Below are positions 38,834-47,456 of a stretch of 64,000 nucleotides of DNA, piece by piece. The stretch lies in NCBI GenBank assembly GCA_016125095.1, contig WGMK01000035.1:18060-82059 (forward strand), in the 5' to 3' direction. Position 1 is the stretch's first letter; each line of letters begins with the position of its first letter. Below the pieces are notes generated by a model. It saw only the letters and a program-made list of their open reading frames with translations. It searched no databases and was not told where the DNA came from. The position numbers and the translations under genes were made by a program. The DNA comes from Candidatus Hydrogenedens sp. Its GTDB lineage: Bacteria; Hydrogenedentota; Hydrogenedentia; Hydrogenedentales; JAEUWI01.

Positions 38834-41800
38834 GGACGGACTCCTGTTTTGCAGCGGGAGTATAGCACGCGCGGCGGCCGTTTGCGCCGCGGCGCTGCTG
38901 GCCGCCGCCGGGGCCCCAGCCGAACATCTGGTGGTGATTACCGAGGCCCGCAGCGCCGCGGGCAGCCCCGGCCGCACCCAGGCGCAATTGCTGGATACCG
39001 GCTCCGGCATGCTCCTGCCGGGCGCTGTGCCGCTGGGTACCGGCGTTACCCTCGAAGGTGTGCTGCGCCTCGAGGATGGTGCCGAGGTGTGGACCAGCCT
39101 GACGCGGCCGGACGGCACCCGGCGGGCCACCGGTCTCCGAAGCCGCCCGTTCGGCCGCATCGCGGAGGCGCAGCAGAGCGATCTTCCGCCCGGCGTCCGA
39201 CTGCTGGGGACGATTCCGATTGCCGGGGGCCCGCTGGCGCTAATTGCCCAAGACGCGGAGGGCGGCGTCTGGGCCTATCCGCGCGGGCTGGCGGCCGTGG
39301 CGGCGGGCGACCTGAAGGCCAAGCCCTTGAACCTGCCTCGCGTGTTGACGGGAACCCAGCTGCAACATGCGGAACCGGCGCTCGCGCTGCTGGTGCAGGA
39401 AGCCCACGGCCTTTCCATCCGCGTGCTGCGCGAGGCAGACGGCCCCGAGATCGCGCGCTTCGAGTTTCCCGATGTCGCCGGACCCCTGGATGCCGGGCGC
39501 ATCTGGCTGGGCACCGCTCCTGATCTCGGCTGGGCAGCCATCGCCTATACGACGCAGGAAGCGGGCGTCGATTCCACACAAATCGCAGTGAATAACGGGC
39601 AGGACCGAATCGAAACCTTCCAATTGCAAGGCGCACTTCCGGTGTCGACGGAACGCGCGGGCGCGGCGGCGGCAAGCGGTGTCCACGTGGTGACGCGAAC
39701 GCCGGGTACGCCCTTTGGCTACCTGACGACCTTGGGGCCCGGCGAGGACGGCGGCTGGCAAAAGACCGGAGAAACGGTGTTGACCAAGCTCGAGGCCGAC
39801 CCCGCGCTTTGGGCATCACCGGACGGAGCGTACGCCATCTTCCGGGATGGCGAGGCGCTCGCGCGGCTCAGCGCCCGGGGCGAGTTTGTTTGGGTTGCGG
39901 ATTTCGACTCGCTGCCCGGGGTCTGTGTCTGGTCGGGCGGAGGCCTCTTCGCGGCCGCGGGAAATGTCATCTTCGCGCTCGCTGCCGAGAACGGCGAAGC
40001 GACGCCGGTGGCGCAGTTGCAATCGGGGTGGGTCGCGGCGGCAGCTGCCCTGCCCGCCACGGCGTATCGCGACGACGACGCGGATTTCGACGGACTGAAC
40101 GCAACGCAGGAAGCGGAACTCGGGCTCGACCCAAACAATCCGGATACCGATGGCGATGGCATTCTCGACGGCCGAGACCCCTTGCCGAACCAGGCGTCCG
40201 CAACGTTCGAGCCGCCGGACGAGTTGGTGCTGCGCGCGCGCGGCGCCGGGCGCGAACTGCGCGCCTGGTGGATGCGCGCCTCGAACGACCTCCCCGTGCG
40301 ATGGCAAGTGGCGTACGACGCGGCTACCCTCCCCTGGCTCCGGTTGTATCCCTCGGAAGGCGTGCAATCCTCGCCCTTTTACTTCGGCGTCGACCCGATA
40401 GTCGCCAGAAACGCATCGAATGCCTCTGGCGTACTGGAACTTTCCCTGTTCGACGTAGCGACAGACACCCCGGCGGAAGGAAGCCCGGCGCACGTCGCGG
40501 TGCGTATCGACGGGCCAACCGATGCCGCGCGGCGGATTCTCTGGCTGGTCAGCGACGAGCAGCCGGTCGACCTGCGGAGCGTGAAGGACCCCCACCGATG
40601 GTACCGCGCCATGGACGTGCTGGGCGGTCCGCCACAGTATTTCTCGCACCAATGGCAGCATGCGGCCTATGCCGGAAGCCTTGACCATGTGGATATGGTG
40701 GTTATCGAGGCGGCCGCAGCGGCGCGGGGCGTATTGAGCCAGAAGGCTGCGCTCGATTTCGTGGCTGGCGGCGGGGCGCTGTTGTTTCTGGGCGGCGAGG
40801 AAGACGTCGCGCTGATGCCCTATCTGCAAATCTGGGCCGGGGCGCTCGGCTTCGAATTGGTCAGTACGCCAACGGCCCGCGGTCCCTTTGCGGTGGATGC
40901 GGAGTCGCCCATCAGCACCTCGCTTCAAGCGCTCGCATTACAGTCGCGGCATGCTTTCCGATCGCCTCGGTTCACGCCCGTGCTGACGCCGGACGACGAT
41001 GGCTATCGCTTTGCCGCGGGTACGCTGGGCCTTGGGCGCATCGTGCTGGCGGCGGACGATTCGTGGCTGCATGCCGATGCCCTCGCTACCGAGGACGAGC
41101 GCGGCTTTGTGCAGGACGTGTTCCACTGGCTGGCCGAGGCCGGACGCGATGTGCCGGATCTAGACGGCGACGGCCTGATGGACGCGGTGGAGGACGCCAA
41201 CCGCAACGGCGCGTTCGACCCGGGCGAGACGCACTTTCTACTGGCAGACACGGACGGCGATGGCCTGCCCGATGGCATGGAGGATCGCGACCGCAACGGC
41301 CGGCAGGATCCGGGCGAGACGGACGCGCGCAATCCCGACAGCGATGGCGACAGCGTATGGGATGGCGCGGATGCTTTCGCGGCGCCGGTGTTCGGCGCGC
41401 CGGTGATACAGCGGCTTGATCCGCCGCAGGCGCCTGCCGAGGGCATGATCGAGGCGGCGCTCACGGGCGAACGGCTGCCGCAGGACGCGCGGTACCTGCT
41501 GGGCGGGCACGCCGCGCGCATCCTTGAGTGGAGTTCGCCGTCGCTGGTGCGGCTGCAAGTGCCGGACGCAGGCAACGATGCCGGGGGTCTGGTCGATCTC
41601 GTCATCGTGCCAAACGACGCCCGGCCCGGCGCGGTGCTGCGCGAGGGCTTCCGCTACAGTCCGCGCACGCGGGTCAAGGTGGAACTGAAACCACTGGCAG
41701 CCGCAGACGATCAACCCTTTACGCTTTACGCCGTGGAGGCCTTTCCGCCGAGCGCCTGGCGGCAGGTGGTCGCGGCTGTCCGGCCCGGCCCGGGCGACGG

Positions 41801-42029
41801 TCCCGAGCTGACGCTGCACCAGGTGGAGCCGGGCTACACGGCGCAGACCTGGTCCTCGCCGGGACAACCCTATGTCTGGACCTTCCACAACATCGAGCCG
41901 ATAGACGAAGACAAGCCCGCGCGGATTGCGGTGCTGCGGGTCGAGGCGCCTGCAGCCGATGCCCCGGAGTTCGCCATACAATCGACGCTCGTGCTGGGCC
42001 CCGGAGGCGGACGGCTCGCTGCGGATTAG
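38832..42029 (+). CDS. Large secreted protein with thrombospondin-3-like calcium repeats
   Basis: Exported protein of 1065 aa. ATG 38832 gives a signal-like start (AAAVCAAALLAAAGAPA) but shares its first bases with the divergent DUF2007 start, so the true start is uncertain. Residues to about 410 are beta-rich repeats. Type-3 calcium repeats occur near 415-455 (DADFDGLNATQEAELGLDPN, NPDTDGDGILDGRDPLPNQ) and again in the 770-850 region. Between them a Rossmann-like segment (GGGALLFLGG) resembles a DUF4350/GATase-like fold. Near 860-950 an IPT/TIG-like domain follows. It has no recognisable enzyme motif and is probably a surface or adhesion protein. Confidence 0.78.
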   Translation: MDGLLFCSGSIARAAAVCAAALLAAAGAPAEHLVVITEARSAAGSPGRTQAQLLDTGSGMLLPGAVPLGTGVTLEGVLRLEDGAEVWTSLTRPDGTRRATGLRSRPFGRIAEAQQSDLPPGVRLLGTIPIAGGPLALIAQDAEGGVWAYPRGLAAVAAGDLKAKPLNLPRVLTGTQLQHAEPALALLVQEAHGLSIRVLREADGPEIARFEFPDVAGPLDAGRIWLGTAPDLGWAAIAYTTQEAGVDSTQIAVNNGQDRIETFQLQGALPVSTERAGAAAASGVHVVTRTPGTPFGYLTTLGPGEDGGWQKTGETVLTKLEADPALWASPDGAYAIFRDGEALARLSARGEFVWVADFDSLPGVCVWSGGGLFAAAGNVIFALAAENGEATPVAQLQSGWVAAAAALPATAYRDDDADFDGLNATQEAELGLDPNNPDTDGDGILDGRDPLPNQASATFEPPDELVLRARGAGRELRAWWMRASNDLPVRWQVAYDAATLPWLRLYPSEGVQSSPFYFGVDPIVARNASNASGVLELSLFDVATDTPAEGSPAHVAVRIDGPTDAARRILWLVSDEQPVDLRSVKDPHRWYRAMDVLGGPPQYFSHQWQHAAYAGSLDHVDMVVIEAAAAARGVLSQKAALDFVAGGGALLFLGGEEDVALMPYLQIWAGALGFELVSTPTARGPFAVDAESPISTSLQALALQSRHAFRSPRFTPVLTPDDDGYRFAAGTLGLGRIVLAADDSWLHADALATEDERGFVQDVFHWLAEAGRDVPDLDGDGLMDAVEDANRNGAFDPGETHFLLADTDGDGLPDGMEDRDRNGRQDPGETDARNPDSDGDSVWDGADAFAAPVFGAPVIQRLDPPQAPAEGMIEAALTGERLPQDARYLLGGHAARILEWSSPSLVRLQVPDAGNDAGGLVDLVIVPNDARPGAVLREGFRYSPRTRVKVELKPLAAADDQPFTLYAVEAFPPSAWRQVVAAVRPGPGDGPELTLHQVEPGYTAQTWSSPGQPYVWTFHNIEPIDEDKPARIAVLRVEAPAADAPEFAIQSTLVLGPGGGRLAAD
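38859..38866 (-). promoter_or_regulatory. Candidate -10 box GCTATACT for the DUF2007 pair
   Basis: Exact GCTATACT on the reverse strand, 25 nt before ATG 38833. It lies inside the signal-peptide codons of the divergent forward gene. Confidence 0.55.
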
Positions 42030-42047
42030 CGCCATCCCCGTTCTTGT

Positions 42048-42055
42048 GCTATCGT
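42048..42055 (+). promoter_or_regulatory. Candidate -10 box GCTATCGT for the nadC operon
   Basis: Member of the recurrent set, 32 nt before nadC; it lies in a 58-bp gap after the large secreted protein. The -35 is weak. Confidence 0.45.
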
Positions 42056-42087
42056 TCCCGGATACATTCCCCCGGAGAAGCACCGCC

Positions 42088-42930
42088 ATGCACCAGGAAA
42101 TCGAACGGCTCGCCGCGCTGGCCCTGTCGGAAGACGTCGGCCAGGAAGACCTCACCACCGAGGCCACCGTGCCCGATGATCTGCGCTGCGACGTGCGGCT
42201 CGTGGCCAAGCAAGACGGCGTACTCAGCGGCATCGATCTCTTTCAGGCCACGCTGCGGCTGGCGGGTGCGGATATCGAGGACTGGAACGCGCGTTTCGAC
42301 GGCGAGCGCTTCTTGAACGGCGAGGTAATCGCCACGTTTAACGGGCGCGCGCGCGGGGTGCTGACCGGCGAGCGCACGGCGCTGAATTTCCTGCAGCACA
42401 TGTGCGGCATCGCGACGCTCACCGCGGCCTTTGTGGAGCAGCTGGACGGGCTCGCCTGCCGCATTGCCGACACCCGCAAGACGATGCCCCTGCTGCGGCG
42501 CATCGAGAAGCAGGCGGTGGTGGATGGCGGCGGGGTGAACCACCGCTACAACCTGGCGACGGGCATCCTGATCAAGGAGAACCATATCGCCGCGGCGGGC
42601 GGTATTCAGGAGGCGCTGCTGCGCGCGCGGCAGAGTGCCTCGCACCTCATGCGGGTGGAGATCGAGGTGACCAGTCTCGACGAGCTGCAGCAGGCGCTGG
42701 AGGGTGGTGCCGAGGTCGTCCTGCTCGACAACATGGACCTCGACACGATGTCGGCCGCTGTGGCTTTCACGCGCGCGAACTATCCCGGTGTGCTCATCGA
42801 GGCCTCGGGCAACGCGTCGCTCGACCGCGTGCGCGGCATGGCGGAGACGGGCGTCGACCTCATTTCCGTGGGCGCGCTTACCCATTCCGCCACGGCGATC
42901 GATCTGTCGCTGCTGATCGAGCATGCCTGA
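42088..42930 (+). CDS. nadC: Nicotinate-nucleotide pyrophosphorylase (carboxylating)
   Basis: Quinolinate phosphoribosyltransferase of 280 aa for NAD synthesis. IADTRKTMPLLRRIEKQAV and GGGVNHRYNL bind quinolinate and PRPP; EIEVTSLDEL, LLDNMD and EASGN complete the barrel. I chose ATG 42088 with a GGAGAA site upstream. The birA gene begins inside its last codons (8-bp overlap). It opens the operon nadC-birA-coaX-lptC-lptA. Confidence 0.95.
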   Translation: MHQEIERLAALALSEDVGQEDLTTEATVPDDLRCDVRLVAKQDGVLSGIDLFQATLRLAGADIEDWNARFDGERFLNGEVIATFNGRARGVLTGERTALNFLQHMCGIATLTAAFVEQLDGLACRIADTRKTMPLLRRIEKQAVVDGGGVNHRYNLATGILIKENHIAAAGGIQEALLRARQSASHLMRVEIEVTSLDELQQALEGGAEVVLLDNMDLDTMSAAVAFTRANYPGVLIEASGNASLDRVRGMAETGVDLISVGALTHSATAIDLSLLIEHA

Positions 42931-43609
42931 GCAGCCGCTGACGCTGGGTCCCGTACACCGGCTGGAAGCGACGGACAGCACCAACCGGCTCGCGCTCGAG
43001 GCGCAGACGGACGGCGCGGTATTCGTGGCGCTGCGCCAGACCGCCGGCCGCGGGCGCCTGGGTCGAACCTGGGAAAGCGCGCCAGGCCTCGGACTCTGGA
43101 TGAGCGTCTGCCTGGCGGGCGGCCCGGAGGGGCTCACGTTCGCTGCGGCGCTGGCCGTGCGCGACGCCTGCGCGCCCGATGCCGCGCTCACCGTGAAATG
43201 GCCGAACGACCTGACGCACGGCGGCCGAAAGTGCTGCGGCATGCTGGTGGAGTGCCGCGGCGGCTGGTGCGCGCTGGGCATCGGGCTGAACCTGAACCAC
43301 AAGCCGGAAGATTTTCCGCCGGAACTGCGCGATACCGCCACCTCGCTGCGCCAGATTGCCGGACGGCCGGTGGACTATGACGCCGTGCTCGATCGGCTGC
43401 TTATGGAATTGGGCCGGCAGCTGGGGCGCCTGCGTGGCGGCGGGGCGCAGGCTGTATTTCTGGAATGGCAAGCCGCTTGTGGCATGATAGGGCAGCGTAT
43501 CGCGCGCGGCGGCGTGGCGGGCGTGGTCACGGCGTATGCCCCCGACGGCACGCTGCTGGTCCGCATCGACGACGGCGGCGAAGCCCGCGTGACCGACGCG
43601 CTTACCTGA
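42923..43609 (+). CDS. birA: Biotin--[acetyl-CoA carboxylase] ligase
   Basis: Biotin protein ligase of 228 aa that activates biotin and attaches it to carboxylase carriers. GRGRLGRTWES is the catalytic loop; KWPNDL and GIGLNLN follow in order. It has no N-terminal helix-turn-helix, so it is a monofunctional class I enzyme without repressor role. A short C-terminal SH3-like domain ends the protein. Confidence 0.94.
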   Translation: MPEQPLTLGPVHRLEATDSTNRLALEAQTDGAVFVALRQTAGRGRLGRTWESAPGLGLWMSVCLAGGPEGLTFAAALAVRDACAPDAALTVKWPNDLTHGGRKCCGMLVECRGGWCALGIGLNLNHKPEDFPPELRDTATSLRQIAGRPVDYDAVLDRLLMELGRQLGRLRGGGAQAVFLEWQAACGMIGQRIARGGVAGVVTAYAPDGTLLVRIDDGGEARVTDALT

Positions 43610-43624
43610 AGGAACCAATGAACC

Positions 43625-44401
43625 ATGCTGCTGGTCATGGATGTCGGCAATAGCAACACGGTGCTCGGCCTGTACGACGGCGACGAACTCGTCGGCGACT
43701 GGCGCATCGTCACCACCACCTACCGTACCTCGGACGAGCTGGGCATCCTGTTCGCCATGCTGCTCAACAGCATCAACGTGCGCCCGAGCGCCATCAACGG
43801 CTGTTGCATCTCGAGCGTGGTGCCCCAGATCAACCTCGCGCTACAGCAGGTATGCCGCGATACCTTCCGCACCGAGCCCTTGATGATCGGCCCCGGTGTG
43901 AAGACCGGGCTGGTGCTGCAATGCGACAACCCCAAGGAAGTGGGCGCCGACCGCATCGTGAACAGCGTGGCGGCCATCGAGGAATACGGCGGACCGCTGA
44001 TCATCGTGGACTTCGGCACGGCGACGAACTTCGACGTGGTGACCGAGCGCGGCGAATGGCGCGGCGGCATTATCTGCCCGGGCATCCAGCTATCGGCCAA
44101 CGCGCTGTTTGAGAATTGCGCCAAGCTGCCGCGCGTGGAACTCGTTCCGCCGGAGCACGCCATCGGCAAGAATACCGTTTCCAACATCCGTTCGGGCCTG
44201 ATCTTCGGCTATGCCGACATGGTGGACGGGCTGGTGCGGCGCATCAAGGCGGAGATGGAGGGGAATCCCAAGGTGCTTGCCACGGGCGGACTGGCCAATA
44301 CCATCGCCAAGGTCGGCACGAGCATCGACATCGTGGACGAATTGCTCACGCTCAAGGGACTCCGCGCGATTTACCGCAAGAACACGGACGGCACCGAGTG
44401 A
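43625..44401 (+). CDS. coaX: Type III pantothenate kinase
   Basis: CoaX of 258 aa, first step of coenzyme A synthesis. MDVGNSNTVLGL is the P-loop-like phosphate motif, GADRIVN binds pantothenate and VDFGTATNFD is the second ATP motif. GGIICPGIQLSANAL is characteristic. The next gene starts at GTG inside its stop (GTGA). Type III kinases are common in non-enteric bacteria. Confidence 0.95.
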   Translation: MLLVMDVGNSNTVLGLYDGDELVGDWRIVTTTYRTSDELGILFAMLLNSINVRPSAINGCCISSVVPQINLALQQVCRDTFRTEPLMIGPGVKTGLVLQCDNPKEVGADRIVNSVAAIEEYGGPLIIVDFGTATNFDVVTERGEWRGGIICPGIQLSANALFENCAKLPRVELVPPEHAIGKNTVSNIRSGLIFGYADMVDGLVRRIKAEMEGNPKVLATGGLANTIAKVGTSIDIVDELLTLKGLRAIYRKNTDGTE

Positions 44402-45009
44402 GGCTGCGGCATGGCATGGCGGCGCTCCTGCTGGCTGGCTGCGGCGCAAGCCCGGCCCCGGCGCCTGTGGCAGAGGAGGGCGCGCCCAAGCCCGTGGACG
44501 AGGGCGTGGTGATGCGCGATGTGGAGATGTTTCTTTTCGACGCGGGTGTGACGGGCGAGCAGCGCAAGCCCGCGCTGAGCATCCGCGCGAAGCAATTCGT
44601 GCAGGAAGACGACAAGGTCTGGCGCTTCGAGCAGGCGCAGGCCATTGCCCGGCAGGACAACGCCGAGGCGGAAGACATTGTGTTCGACGCGGCGCAGGGC
44701 AGCCTGCGCGAGGAAGAGAGCGCCTACATGGACGGCGGCGTGAAGGCGACCATCGGCACCATGACCATCGACATGGACAACGTGACCTGGGGCCCCGAGG
44801 GCGATGCGGGCGCAAGTACCGCGCGCAGCGATAGCCCCGTGCATCTGCTCGACCCGGCCATGGACCTCTACGCGGAGCAGTTCCGCCTGTATCCCGACGC
44901 GCGTCAGTTCTCGCTGATAGACGTGCGCGGCCGGTTCGATTTCCCGCAGGCGGAGCCGGAGACGGCGGCGGGCGGCGAGACCGCCACAACCGAAGGAGTA
45001 TCCTCATGA
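44398..45009 (+). CDS. LptC-like lipoprotein of LPS export
   Basis: Lipoprotein of 203 aa starting at GTG 44398, four bases overlapping coaX. The short leader ends in the lipobox LLAGC (MAALLLAGCGASPAP), so it is acylated. The rest is beta-rich (DVEMFLFDAGVTGEQ, ALSIRAKQFVQEDDKVWRFE, EDIVFDAAQGSL), as in the LptC/OstA jelly-roll. It overlaps the LptA-like gene by ATGA, which supports the assignment. The usual LptC is a TM protein; here a lipid anchor replaces it. Confidence 0.75.
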   Translation: MRLRHGMAALLLAGCGASPAPAPVAEEGAPKPVDEGVVMRDVEMFLFDAGVTGEQRKPALSIRAKQFVQEDDKVWRFEQAQAIARQDNAEAEDIVFDAAQGSLREEESAYMDGGVKATIGTMTIDMDNVTWGPEGDAGASTARSDSPVHLLDPAMDLYAEQFRLYPDARQFSLIDVRGRFDFPQAEPETAAGGETATTEGVSS

Positions 45010-45875
45010 GAATGAATATCCTTGCCGCAGCTCTGGCGCTGCTGACCGCGGCAGCCCAGGCCCAGACCGGCATGGGCGGCTATGCCAGCATGGCCATCGA
45101 AAAAGCCGGCCAGATTACCGGCGGCTTCGACGGCACCATCCAGGAAATGTCGGGCGGCGTCAGCATCGTGCTGAAATCCGATGATCCTGAAAAGAGCGAC
45201 CTGCCCATCCAGGCGGGCAGCATCACCTTCGACTGGCCGCAAGGCCAGGCCCAGCCCTCGCGCATCGTGCTCAGCGGCAATGTGCGCATCAAGCACCCCG
45301 ACGCCGATGTGTCGGCCGACCGCGCCGACTGGAATTTCGATACGGGCGAGCTGGTGTTCACCGGCAACCCCGTGATGACCAGCGCGCGCGTGCAGGGCAT
45401 GAAGGGCGAGAAGATGACGCTCGACATGGAGAAGGGCACCTTCTCCGTAACGGGCGTTTCGGTGCCCATGCTCGATCTGAACGGCGCGGGCGGGGCGGGC
45501 GGCGCCGACATGCTGCGTCCGGATGCCATCGCCGACATGGCCGGCCTGGTGAACGCGCTCAAGGCCGCGTGGTCCGCCGAGGCCGCCAGCCCGGGCAAGC
45601 ACATCCTCTCGCTCATCGAGTCGGGAAACCGCCAGCAATTGCTGAACAGCCCGACCAACCTCGTCGTGGAGAACAGCAAGCTGCTGCTGAAACAGCTGAA
45701 CGCCCTGCTGCCGCGCGAAGACTTCTACAATGCCGGCGCCTGGGCGGGCGTGGCGCTGGGCGACGAGGCCCAGGCGCTCGCCGCGAAGGAAACGCTCGAG
45801 GAGAAGGAACGCACGCACCTCAACCGCCTCGCCTTCAACGCGGCCTTTGCCGCCTATATGGGCGGCGGAGCGTAG
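45006..45875 (+). CDS. LptA/OstA-like periplasmic protein
   Basis: Exported protein of 289 aa with an OstA/LptA beta-jelly-roll. Signal peptide about residues 1-20 (AAAQAQ). The strands GSITFDWPQ, IVLSGNVRIKHPDADVSADRADWNFDTGELVFTG and VQGMKGEKMTLDM show the spaced repeats that form the LPS bridge. The C-terminal 130 residues are helical and beyond the usual LptA, so it may have an extra role. Coupled with the LptC-like gene. Confidence 0.78.
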   Translation: MRMNILAAALALLTAAAQAQTGMGGYASMAIEKAGQITGGFDGTIQEMSGGVSIVLKSDDPEKSDLPIQAGSITFDWPQGQAQPSRIVLSGNVRIKHPDADVSADRADWNFDTGELVFTGNPVMTSARVQGMKGEKMTLDMEKGTFSVTGVSVPMLDLNGAGGAGGADMLRPDAIADMAGLVNALKAAWSAEAASPGKHILSLIESGNRQQLLNSPTNLVVENSKLLLKQLNALLPREDFYNAGAWAGVALGDEAQALAAKETLEEKERTHLNRLAFNAAFAAYMGGGA

Positions 45876-45942
45876 CGTGGTCGTCGGCCCGCGTCTCGCC
45901 GCGAAGCTGCCGAACGGAGCGATGACGACACACCCTTCGGCA

Positions 45943-45963
45943 GGGCGCGCGTACCCGCGAGCC
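45943..45963. repeat. Short dispersed repeat matching the CE15 gene repeat
   Basis: These 21 bases match the 5' inverted repeat of the CE15-like gene (51799-51819 region, complement) at 20 positions. It lies just left of the structured repeat, copy 2. Confidence 0.6.
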
Positions 45964-45975
45964 ACCGGATTGCTT

Positions 45976-46142
45976 TTGCGGCTTGGCCGCCTTGGAGTGC
46001 GGGAGCAAAGCTCCCGCTTTCATCAGGGAGCTCGCTCCCGTCGCCGGTGGGCCGACCCAATACCTTGCTACGGACAACGGAAGCGAGCTTCCTATGCAGG
46101 GCGGCAGCCCGCTGCCGCACTCCAAGGCGGCTGCGCCGCAAG
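45976..46142. repeat. Dispersed structured repeat, copy 2
   Basis: Bounded by a 17-bp perfect inverted repeat, GCCGCCTTGGAGTGCGG at 45986-46002 and its complement at 46115-46131, extended by TTGCGGC/GCCGCAA words outside. It shares with copy 1 (18195-18362) the inner hairpins GGGAGCtcGCTCCC and GGAAGCGAGCTTCC and the spacer layout. No gene is visible in the whole 45876-46178 gap. Confidence 0.75.
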
Positions 46143-46178
46143 TTTGGCGGGCCAAGGCCCACCCTACGGTCACGCCCC

Positions 46179-47456
46179 ATGCGCGTAGGCATTATCGGGG
46201 CGGGCATCTCGGGGCTTTCGGCGGCGCTGGAACTGGCCGAGCGCGGACACGAGGTACACGTATTCCAGCGCGAGGCAACCGCGGGCGGCCTCATCGCCAC
46301 CTTCGATTTCAGCGGCGTGCGCATCGAGCACTTCTACCACTTCCTCTGCGGCGGCGACGAGGGCTACTTCGGCCTGTGCGAACGCCTCGGCCTGGCCGAC
46401 CGCATCCGCTTCCGGCCGGCCTACACGGGTTTCTACTACCAGGGCGAGCGCTTCGGATTCAGCACCGCGCTCGACCTCTTGCGCTTCCGCCCCATCCCGT
46501 TTTCGCAGCGCATCCGCTTCGGTCTCTTCGCGCTCGAGGCGCGCTGGCGTACGGAATGGAGCCAGCTCGACCAGATCACTGCGAAGCCCTGGCTCATCGA
46601 TCGCCTCGGCTACCGCACCTACGACGTGGTATGGGATCCCCTGCTCGCGCTGAAGTTCGGCGCGTATCACGACAAGATATCCGCCGCCTGGGTGTGGCAC
46701 CGCATCCATCGCGTGGCGAAATCGCGCGGACGCATGGGCTACCTCGAGGGTGGCACGCAACTGCTCATCGATACGCTGATCGAACGCCTGCGCGCGCTGG
46801 GCGTGGTGCTGCACACGGGCGAACCCGTCACCCGTATCTGCGCGGAAGACGGCCGGGTTGCGGGACTTGAGACGCCGAAGCAGCCCGAGTTCGTCTGCGA
46901 CCGCGTGATCTCCACCGTGCCGCTCGAAGTGTTGGCGGGCCTGCTGCCGCCAGGCCAGGATCGCTACGCCGAACAGCTCCGCGCCATCCAATACATCGGC
47001 GTCGTTTGCCTGTCGTTCAAGCTCAAGCGGCGCGTGTCGCCGTATTTCTGGCTGAACGTGCACGACACCCGCGTGCCCTTCAACGGCATCATCGAATACA
47101 CCAACCTGAACCCGCTGCCCGAGGCGGGCGCACACATCGCCTATGTGCCCTACTACGTCGCGACCGATCACCCCTTCTACCGCATGGACGACGCGACGCT
47201 GTTCGAGCAATCGTGGGAAGCGCTCAAGTTGATCTCCGACGGGCTGACCGACGACGACCTGCTGGACCACCACATTGCGCGCGCACCCTATGCGCAGGCC
47301 ATCTGCCCCACGGGCTTCCTCAACCTGCTGCCGAGTCCCGAGGCCCCGCTGGCCGGGCTGTCGCTGCTCGATTCGGTGTTCCTCTATCCCGAGGACCGCA
47401 CGCAGTCGGGCCACATTACGAAGGCGCGCGAATGCGTGGAGCGGATGGATGGCTGA
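46179..47456 (+). CDS. FAD-dependent oxidoreductase, amine-oxidase/desaturase type
   Basis: Flavoprotein of 425 aa starting at ATG 46179. GIIGAGISGLSAALELAERGHEV is the FAD Rossmann motif. FYHFLCGGDEGYF and YLEGGTQLLIDTLIERL are typical of the protoporphyrinogen oxidase/UDP-galactopyranose-mutase-like group. It overlaps the methyltransferase gene by 8 bp. Such pairs often modify polyisoprenoid or cell-surface sugars; the exact reaction is unknown. Confidence 0.85.
   Translation: MRVGIIGAGISGLSAALELAERGHEVHVFQREATAGGLIATFDFSGVRIEHFYHFLCGGDEGYFGLCERLGLADRIRFRPAYTGFYYQGERFGFSTALDLLRFRPIPFSQRIRFGLFALEARWRTEWSQLDQITAKPWLIDRLGYRTYDVVWDPLLALKFGAYHDKISAAWVWHRIHRVAKSRGRMGYLEGGTQLLIDTLIERLRALGVVLHTGEPVTRICAEDGRVAGLETPKQPEFVCDRVISTVPLEVLAGLLPPGQDRYAEQLRAIQYIGVVCLSFKLKRRVSPYFWLNVHDTRVPFNGIIEYTNLNPLPEAGAHIAYVPYYVATDHPFYRMDDATLFEQSWEALKLISDGLTDDDLLDHHIARAPYAQAICPTGFLNLLPSPEAPLAGLSLLDSVFLYPEDRTQSGHITKARECVERMDG

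Noticed and set aside
38834..39160. N-terminal extension of the 76-aa DUF2007 gene
   Set aside because: It is an Arg/Ser/Pro-rich shadow of the large forward gene; the domain starts at ATG 38833.
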